A DNA stretch of 42,829 nt from Paracoccaceae bacterium (GTDB taxonomy: Bacteria > Pseudomonadota > Alphaproteobacteria > Rhodobacterales > Rhodobacteraceae). Below, in pieces: positions 37,584 through 42,829 of this stretch. How positions within the stretch are numbered: position 1 is the stretch's first letter; every line of letters starts with the position of its first letter. The translations under genes and the position numbers were made by a program. The stretch is taken from NCBI GenBank assembly GCA_024636555.1, contig JAGXGW010000031.1, positions 1 through 42,829 of the forward strand, read 5' to 3'. The notes below the pieces were generated by a model, which was given only the letters and a program-made list of their open reading frames with translations, made no database searches and had not been told where the DNA came from.

Positions 37584-38518
37584 GGGTCAGGCTCCAATGC
37601 CACGTCTTGCGGCACGCGAAGCCGGATCGCATTCTCGATCAGGCGGAATTCGAAGGGCCCCTCCATGGTTTCGCGCTCGCCGTCGCGCGCGACCAGCGCG
37701 GCGCGGCGGTGTGTCTCGACCACGATATGCTTTCCGGTCAGGAGCGTGAAATCGCGGTCTTTCTGCACACCGCGAAAGGCGATCAGCATCGCCTTCCAGA
37801 TCAACATCATCCGCCCGCAGTTCGGCGCCAGAAGAACCGCGAACGTCCCATCGCGGATGGCTTGCGCGCCTTCTATGCCGAATTCGTCAAGTTGGTAGGC
37901 GCTGGCGGCGACGAAAATCATCGGAGACTTGGCGCGCAGATGCTCGCCGTCGATCATAACCCGCATCGTCAGCGGCCGGTAGACCGTCGCCATGGCCGAC
38001 AGGACAGACCAGTAGGCGGCCAGCCGCGAGCGGCCCCAACGGCGGTAGATCCCCTCGCGCCGTTTGAGGATCGCCGCATAAAGCCCGAGGCTGGCATTGT
38101 TGAGAAAGATGGTGTCGTTGACCGACCCGACATTGATCGGGCGGGACAGACCCGCACAAATGACGTCGATGGCCGGCGCAACCTCTTGCGGAATATCGAA
38201 GCTGCGCGCGAAATAATTGAACGTGCCAAGCGGGATCACCCCAAGCTCCATCCCCGTATCGACAAGCGCATCGACGACACCGCAGATGGTCCCGTCACCG
38301 CCCGCAGCAACGACGCATTTGACGCCCGGCCCGCCTGCCTTGGCCAGAACCTCGGCGATATTGTCCCCCCCGGCGATCGTCTGCACACGTGCCTTTTGCC
38401 CGCGATCGGCAAAGAGCCTCTCGATTTCCTGCGCGGATGCACCCTCGACATGGTCACCCGAGTCTGTGTTCAGAATGATCACGATAGGCGTTTCGGAGTC
38501 GATCTCGGCATCCGGCAT
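37580..38518 (-). CDS. Diacylglycerol kinase-family lipid kinase
   Basis: A 312-residue protein of the DAGK catalytic family (YegS/BmrU-like). The nucleotide-binding region has VIILNTDSGDH, VKCVVAAGGDGTICGVVDAL (the GGDGT motif) and LGVIPLGTFNYFARSFDIP, followed by the family's GSVNDTIFLNNASLGLYA. The C-terminal beta sandwich ends in REGTMEGPFEF-like sequence (ERETMEGPFEF). It would phosphorylate diacylglycerol or a related lipid at the membrane. The ATG at 38518 follows AGAGAG. It is the first gene of a pair with a metallophosphoesterase, and an EcfG-type promoter stands 30 bp upstream. Confidence 0.9.
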   Translation of the reverse strand: MPDAEIDSETPIVIILNTDSGDHVEGASAQEIERLFADRGQKARVQTIAGGDNIAEVLAKAGGPGVKCVVAAGGDGTICGVVDALVDTGMELGVIPLGTFNYFARSFDIPQEVAPAIDVICAGLSRPINVGSVNDTIFLNNASLGLYAAILKRREGIYRRWGRSRLAAYWSVLSAMATVYRPLTMRVMIDGEHLRAKSPMIFVAASAYQLDEFGIEGAQAIRDGTFAVLLAPNCGRMMLIWKAMLIAFRGVQKDRDFTLLTGKHIVVETHRRAALVARDGERETMEGPFEFRLIENAIRLRVPQDVALEPDP

Positions 38519-38547
38519 TTGGGCTCTCTTTTTTCTGTGCCTGTTCC

Positions 38548-38572
38548 AACGAACGGTCACGCGCCTGGTTCC
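38548..38572 (-). promoter_or_regulatory. EcfG general-stress promoter, consensus match
   Basis: On the minus strand GGAAC (38572-38568), 16 nt, then CGTT (38551-38548), an exact consensus match. It lies 30 bp before the lipid kinase ATG, giving a leader of about 20-25 nt. It is identical in layout to the promoter at 13267-13291. Confidence 0.7.
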
Positions 38573-39221
38573 CCGTCAACCGGCGCGTCTGCTTCTCGCT
38601 TCGCTCCCGCTGCGGTTTGCCTCCTGTACATTTATGGATTATGTGCAGTCCGATGTGATCGCGCGACAGGTCTCGCGCCGTGATCCATCCCAACAGCCTC
38701 CGCCGCCAACAGTTTGAAGACATGCAATGCAAGTAAATCACCACGCCAAGCTATCTGTCGCCCCGATGATGGATCGTGGCGACATCAAAATTCTCTTTTG
38801 TTTTTAGACGCTTGTGGGGATATGGTCAGCTATGTAGCACGCTTGTAGCACAAGGAGCCCGCCTTCTCGATGAGCTTGGGTAGGTGACAGGGATGCTAAA
38901 TCCCCCTCCGATTGGGTTGTTCGGCTCCGGCGGTAGGGGCAGGTGCGCAGCGACAAGACCCCAGTAAAACAAGGGGATTCTGGATCGAGTCCGGTTCGGA
39001 TCCGGTGGTGTGCTCCAACGTGTGCCGTAACCCGTGCAGCATGTCAACGGGTGCACATCGCGGATCTTTCCATCAATCCGGGAACTTGGGGCGAGGCGCG
39101 GTGACCTGTCAAAAAAAGGGAATGTCCCGAGGCCGTCTTGCAGATAGGCTGGCAGCGAAGTTGACCGGATCGCCTCCCGCTCCAGAGCCCAGCGGCGCGT
39201 CCAGCCTCAGGGAGACCCGCC
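38573..39221. other. Intergenic region of about 650 bp without a clear gene
   Basis: Between the lipid kinase promoter and the aldolase gene. It has a T-rich stretch at 38795-38812 and a near-repeat of GTAGCAC at 38835 and 38846. Short open frames lack ribosome sites. A T-arm-like element at 38988-39003 was considered and not accepted as a tRNA. The promoter of the aldolase gene should lie near 39100-39200. Confidence 0.5.
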
Positions 39222-39968
39222 ATGAAGGACCAGAGCAACCTGACCCATTGGACCGAGCGGACGGACTTGGCGGCCGCCTTTCGCTGGACCGCGCGGCTGA
39301 ACATGCATGAGGCGGTGGCCAATCATTTCAGCCTTGCGGTGAATGACGACGGATCAAGGTTCCTGATCAACCCGGCGGGGCGACATTTCGCGCGGATCAC
39401 CGCCAGCAGCTTGATCGAGATCGACGCGCATGATCCCACGACGATGGACCGGCCGGACGCGCCAGACCCGACCGCCTGGGGCTTGCATGGTAGCCTGCAC
39501 CGGGCCTGTCCGCACGCGCGCTGCGCCATGCATGTGCATTCGATCCATGCAACGGTTCTGGCCAGTCTGGCGGATTCACGTCTGCCCGCGATCGACCAGA
39601 ACACGGCAATGTTCCACAATCGCGTCGTGGTGGACGAACACTACGGCGGAATGGCCTTTTCGGATGAGGCCGCGCGCTGCGTGCAGCTTCTCGCGGACCC
39701 GAAGATCACCACGCTCATCATGGGCAATCACGGCGTGCTGGTGATCGGGCGCTCGGTAGCCGAGGCCTTCAACCGGCTTTACTATTTCGAGCGCGCGGCC
39801 GAGACCTATATCCTGGCCTTGCAGACGGGCCGCCCGCTGCGCCATCTGCCCGAGGATGTCGCCGATAAGACCGCGCGCGAATGGGAGGACTTTCCCGGTT
39901 TCGCCGAGGATCACCTGCGCGAGATCAAGGCGGTGCTCGTGGCCGACAGCCCAGATTACGCCACCTGA
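39222..39968 (+). CDS. Class II aldolase/adducin-family protein
   Basis: A 248-residue class II aldolase fold. The metal site is indicated by NHFSLAVND (usually N-H/N-x-S), the HVH of AMHVHSIHATVLAS and the third histidine in IMGNHGVLVIG. RHFARITASSLIEID is the usual strand after the first motif. Adducin-like members of this length in proteobacteria often act on short sugar phosphates or keto acids; the substrate is not known. CAGGGAGACC precedes the ATG at good distance. The next gene, a methyltransferase, starts 13 bp after the stop, so the two are an operon. Confidence 0.87.
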   Translation: MKDQSNLTHWTERTDLAAAFRWTARLNMHEAVANHFSLAVNDDGSRFLINPAGRHFARITASSLIEIDAHDPTTMDRPDAPDPTAWGLHGSLHRACPHARCAMHVHSIHATVLASLADSRLPAIDQNTAMFHNRVVVDEHYGGMAFSDEAARCVQLLADPKITTLIMGNHGVLVIGRSVAEAFNRLYYFERAAETYILALQTGRPLRHLPEDVADKTAREWEDFPGFAEDHLREIKAVLVADSPDYAT

Positions 39969-39981
39969 AAGGGGAGGGAAG

Positions 39982-40631
39982 ATGCCAACGAACGGAGATA
40001 CGGAGGAGCGGCTGACCTCGCTGCGGCAGGGCTCTACGGAAACCGGCGCAGTCAAAAGCTATTACGACGAAATGGCCGATCACTATGACGACATGCTGGC
40101 CGGGTGGCAGTATCGCGCGCCCAAGGATGCCTGTGATCTGCTGACACCGCATCTGGCCGAGCATGCGCGTGTTCTGGATGTGGGCTGCGGGACTGGCCTA
40201 ATGGGGCGTGCGCTGATGCGGCGCGGGACTTTCCACTTGGACGGGATCGACATCTCGGACGCATCGCTACGCCATGCCGAAGGCCGTGGCTGCTATGCGC
40301 GGCTGATCCGGCACGATCTTCAAGCGCTGCCACTGCCGGTGCAGGACAATGGCTATGACGCCGCCGCCGCCGTGGGTGTCATGAGCTATATCGCGGATGC
40401 ATCGGCGCTGATGCGTGACCTGTGCCGCGCGGTGCGCCCGGCGGTCTGATCACCTTCACGCAGCGCACCGATTTCTGGCAGGACCGCGATTTCGCCGGGA
40501 TGATCGAGACGCTGGAGGCTGAGGGGTTCTGGACGCGGGTGACGATCACGCACCCTCTGGATTATATCCCCGGACACGCGGACTTCACAGACGAGATAAA
40601 GGTCATCCACGCCCTGTGCAAAGTAAGATAA
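39982..40631 (+). pseudogene. SAM-dependent methyltransferase with a single-base frameshift
   Basis: The first frame (39982-40449) has the class I methyltransferase core: SYYDEMADHYDDML, then ARVLDVGCGTGLMGRAL (motif I), DGIDISDASLRHAEGRG and YDAAAAVGVMSYI. It stops at LCRAVRPAV. The second frame continues the family exactly: GGLITFTQRTDFWQDRDF to HPLDYIPGHADFTDEIKVIHALCKVR. One missing C in CGCCCGGCGG (CCC at 40437-40439, expected CCCC) explains the break, as RPGGLITF is the usual text. The whole would be 216 residues. GGGGAGG precedes the ATG. It may be a real loss-of-function, a sequencing error, or a site of ribosomal or transcriptional slippage. Confidence 0.82.
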
Positions 40632-41406
40632 AAGTGCACGCCAGCGGAATTTAGGTCACACAACGGCGGCAGGTCATCCTGCGAGCCAGCTGACTGTTGA
40701 CCGACCGATCTTCAACCGAATGACCGCTCAGTCCCCTGGGCTCATTCAATATTGGTCAATTCAACATCAGTTCCCCAAGGAAACTCACCGTTCTGGTTTG
40801 ATCGTTTTTCGGCAACGGTCAGCCAGATGTCGCTACCATCAAAGCCATATCTGTTCCGAAGCCTGAAGCATCACGGGCCCTTGGTCGCCAGGAAACAAGC
40901 ACAATCAGCTGTGGCAACTGTCCTCCTTCTATTGGTCGAATGACAGCCAAGAATGGGATCAGAAATAATCCCTCACAGCGCTGATAAACCTCATAATATG
41001 CTTTGTATGGTGCCAGGTCTTTCGCGTGGCAGCGGCCAGCGCCATCGCTGGGCCGAAGTTAAAGTCCAGCGCCTCAAACCGCGAAGTAAATGCCGAGGTT
41101 TCGACATAGCTGCGCGATACGATACCTATGGCATCCGTCGGGGCCTTCCAGCGAGGCGGGACAGACAACTACGCGCAGGAGAAGTTCACGCTCATCGCGA
41201 GACAGAAACACGACCCGGTCACACCCTTTACTGCGCCGTGGAAGGCCAGATTCGGCTGTGTCATCATCATTGCCCAAGGTTGTATTCTTCGCTTAGGGTC
41301 AGCCGACGCTCAGGAAACTAATGAGCGAGGCTCATATCTCGTGCTGACGTTCTCGGCATATTTGGCTCATTTTGAGTCCAGAGCGTTGCAGCACACCTGA
41401 TCCACC
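40632..41406. other. Scarred, AT-richer intergenic region with gene relics
   Basis: No intact gene was found in these 775 bp. On the minus strand, 40742-40870 encodes a 42-residue fragment (beginning CFRLRNRYGFDGSDIWLTV) without a start and preceded by in-frame TGA. The 41074-41270 part resembles an exonuclease start (see that entry). With the truncated transposase at the right edge, this suggests a zone of deletion and insertion. Confidence 0.45.
41074..41270 (-). pseudogene. Relic of an MBL-fold RNA exonuclease N-terminus
   Basis: From a triple ATG at 41270 the frame reads MTQPNLAFHGAVKGVTGSCF, close to the conserved beginning of beta-CASP RNA-processing exonucleases (T/L-FHGAAxxVTGSCF). 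It ends at a TAG at 41169. In the neighbouring frame, after the CF, RDERELLLRVVVCPASLEG follows where the family has LLVDCGLFQG, but the match is degenerate. A further short frame (FEALDFNFGPA) follows. It looks like a decaying, frameshifted gene fragment. Confidence 0.4.
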
Positions 41407-42681
41407 TTAGCGATACAGCAAGGTCGGCAGCCACATCGACACCGCCGGCACATAAGTAACGAGGATCAACACTGCGACCAATGGTATAAGGAATGGCATA
41501 GTCGCACGTACGACAGCTTCAAATCCTGTATCAGTTACTCGTGCGAGGACGTAAAGAACCATTCCGACCGGCGGTGTCAGCAGTCCAATCATCAAATTCA
41601 ATACCATCATGATTCCGAAATGGACCGGATCAATACCCAGAGCAATGACAATCGGAAGCAGAACCGGGGTCAGGATCGTGATCGCCGCAACAGGCTCCAT
41701 CACGATACCTACGCCCAGCAAGATGAGGTTTACCAACAACAGGATAATAAACAGGCTTTCGGTCTGCCCAAGGATCGCTTCGGCCAGCGCTCGTGGAACA
41801 CCGTTTGCCGTTAAAATCCAAGAAAAGATAGACGCAGCCCCGACGATTAATAGGACCACAGCAGTCGTTTCGACAGTATCGACAGTGATCTCCCAAATTT
41901 TCCTGATGTTCAGTGTTCGATAGACAACGACCCCAAGAAAAAGCGCATATGCCGATGCGACTACCGCCGCCTCGGTCGGGGTGAATACCCCACCCAAGAT
42001 GCCACCCACGAGGATAACCGGGGTAAGTAGAGACAGGAAAGCCCGGACAAAGGTAACTCCGAGGACGTCCCACAAAAACGTAGTATCACGACCATAGCCA
42101 CGCACTCGGGCGTAGTAGGATACCATGAGCATCAAGGCCGCAGCCATAAGAAGTCCCGGGATGAGCCCTGCTGCGAACAGCTGCCCGATCGACGCTGACG
42201 AACTGACGCCGTAGACCACAAGCGGTAGTGACGGTGGAATCAGTGGCCCAATTGTTGATGAGGCCGCGGTCAGCCCAACTGCAAAATCGTTGTCGTATCC
42301 AGCCTCACGCATGGCCTTGACCTCAATTGCGCCAAGACCGCCTGCATCAGCAACTGCGGCGCCCGACATTCCTGCAAACAACACTGACGCACCAACATTC
42401 ACATGCCCCAGCCCGCCGCGCATCCAACCGACAGCAGCCTTTGCGAAGTCGAAAATACGGTCGGTTATTCCAGCGTGGTTCATAAGATTGCCCGCAAGGA
42501 TGAAGAACGGCACTGCCAATAGGGTGAAACTGTCGATGCCGCCTATGGTCCGGTGGATCACCACCACTGCGGGCAACGGGCTTTCCAATAAGATAAAGGC
42601 GAGCGATGCACCGATCAGTGCAAAAGCGACCGGAAACCCGATGAAAAGCAGCAAGACGAGCGTACTGAAAAGAATGAACAT
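41407..42681 (-). CDS. dctM: TRAP transporter large permease (DctM family)
   Basis: A 424-residue permease of a tripartite ATP-independent periplasmic importer, with about twelve membrane helices. Family blocks include FLLAVPFFILAGNLMN-like sequence (LLAVPFFILAGNLMNHAGI), GHVNVGASVLFAGMSGAAVADAGG cut across two helices, AASSTIGPLIPPSLPLVVYG and TPTEAAVVASAYALFLG. The substrate is not predictable (often C4 acids or sugar acids). AGGG precedes the ATG at seven bases. The small permease and binding-protein genes are not next to it; upstream is the end of an IS630-type transposase gene 25 bp away. The gene is richer in AT than the bulk of the window, consistent with transfer or rearrangement. Confidence 0.92.
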   Translation of the reverse strand: MFILFSTLVLLLFIGFPVAFALIGASLAFILLESPLPAVVVIHRTIGGIDSFTLLAVPFFILAGNLMNHAGITDRIFDFAKAAVGWMRGGLGHVNVGASVLFAGMSGAAVADAGGLGAIEVKAMREAGYDNDFAVGLTAASSTIGPLIPPSLPLVVYGVSSSASIGQLFAAGLIPGLLMAAALMLMVSYYARVRGYGRDTTFLWDVLGVTFVRAFLSLLTPVILVGGILGGVFTPTEAAVVASAYALFLGVVVYRTLNIRKIWEITVDTVETTAVVLLIVGAASIFSWILTANGVPRALAEAILGQTESLFIILLLVNLILLGVGIVMEPVAAITILTPVLLPIVIALGIDPVHFGIMMVLNLMIGLLTPPVGMVLYVLARVTDTGFEAVVRATMPFLIPLVAVLILVTYVPAVSMWLPTLLYR

Positions 42682-42706
42682 AATGTGACCCTAAAGCATC
42701 CGACTT

Positions 42707-42829
42707 TTAACCTGAGACATATCTGGCAGCCTTGAAGTAATTCCAGCACTCGTCCGGGGAGAAGAGGTCGCATATTTCCGCGAGAGCACTGAACATGTCG
42801 GTAAATGTTCTCGCCCCTATCCTGCGCAG
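42707..42829 (-). mobile_element. Partial IS630-type transposase (C-terminus at window edge)
   Basis: Translation of the minus strand from the right edge gives a 40-residue tail: LRRIGARTFTDMFSALAEIC, then DLFSPDECWNYFKAARYVSG and a stop at 42707. This is the typical end of IS630 family transposases (RxxxRTxxxLxxAxxxxxxLFxxxECxNYFxxAGY). The rest lies outside the window. The stop is 25 bp before the TRAP permease start, so the element's end must lie within this gap or just inside the permease promoter region. Confidence 0.75.

Noticed and set aside
38988..39003. T-arm-like sequence (CCGG TTCGGAT CCGG) followed by a CCA-like end, suggesting a tRNA or att site
   Set aside because: Position 58 of the T loop would be G instead of A, no matching acceptor or anticodon arm lies 60-90 bp upstream, and no integrase is nearby.
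40742..40940. Minus-strand frame interrupted by one TGA (…ATKGP-TGA-CFRLRN…), which could be read as a selenoprotein because SelD is encoded in the window
   Set aside because: No start codon, no recognisable family, no SECIS-like hairpin seen, and no selenocysteine machinery in the window; more likely a decayed fragment.

Overview
The window looks like a chromosome segment of an alphaproteobacterium of the Rhodobacteraceae (Roseobacter/Rhodobacter group). The evidence is high-GC coding with dense gene packing, an alphaproteobacterial LexA box (GTTC-N7-GTTC), EcfG-type general-stress promoters (GGAAC-N16-CGTT), HWE-family histidine kinases, a NrsF-type ECF sigma/anti-sigma pair, and a PutR/PutA pair without a DNA-binding domain on PutA. 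No rRNA, tRNA or CRISPR was found.

Layout. 0.1-1.3 kb: small membrane protein, Dps, and a small hydrophilic protein behind an EcfG-type promoter. 1.6-5.4 kb: a bufferin (copper/metal-stress RiPP-like) operon bufA-bufB-bufC-doxX, divergent from an ECF sigma factor and its membrane anti-sigma NrsF. Both divergent promoters carry the same GTAAC-N17-CGAA/CGTA motif, so one sigma factor probably drives both sides. 5.5-7.1 kb: PHB-depolymerase-like esterase with a ribbon-helix-helix regulator. 7.2-9.8 kb: a two-gene DNA-repair operon (DUF4130-UdgX fusion and TIGR03916-type radical SAM protein) with a LexA box at the start codon. 10.0-13.1 kb: two HWE kinases and a single-domain response regulator. 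13.3-14.5 kb: two 23-24 aa membrane peptides flanking a four-helix membrane protein, behind a consensus EcfG-type promoter. 14.8-16.9 kb: periplasmic transglutaminase-like protease, a small secreted protein and a collagen-like low-complexity lipoprotein. 17.6-24.1 kb: a phosphorelay cluster (HPt, REC-degenerate GGDEF, REC, and a 1495-residue GAF/7xPAS hybrid kinase).

24.6-29.8 kb: alpha-methylacyl-CoA racemase-like protein, then putR/putA for proline catabolism. 30.0-33.2 kb: selenium module for tRNA 2-selenouridine, selU and a flavoprotein-SelD fusion, converging with a 4-nt gap. 33.5-36.7 kb: vitamin B12 ABC importer btuFCD under a clear cobalamin riboswitch, with a candidate small ORF between riboswitch and btuF. 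36.8-38.6 kb: lipid-kinase-like protein and metallophosphoesterase as a two-gene operon behind another EcfG-type promoter. 39.2-40.6 kb: class II aldolase and a methyltransferase with a one-base frameshift.

40.6-42.8 kb is scarred and more AT-rich: gene relics (one resembling an MBL-fold RNA exonuclease), an isolated TRAP large permease gene, and the C-terminus of an IS630-type transposase running off the right edge.

The unifying theme of the left half and of the 36.8-38.6 kb block is envelope and stress response: general stress (EcfG), metal stress (SigF/NrsF/bufferin), SOS, and several signalling systems. Start codons were re-chosen from Shine-Dalgarno spacing and operon overlaps. All family calls are from motif recognition, with no database search.
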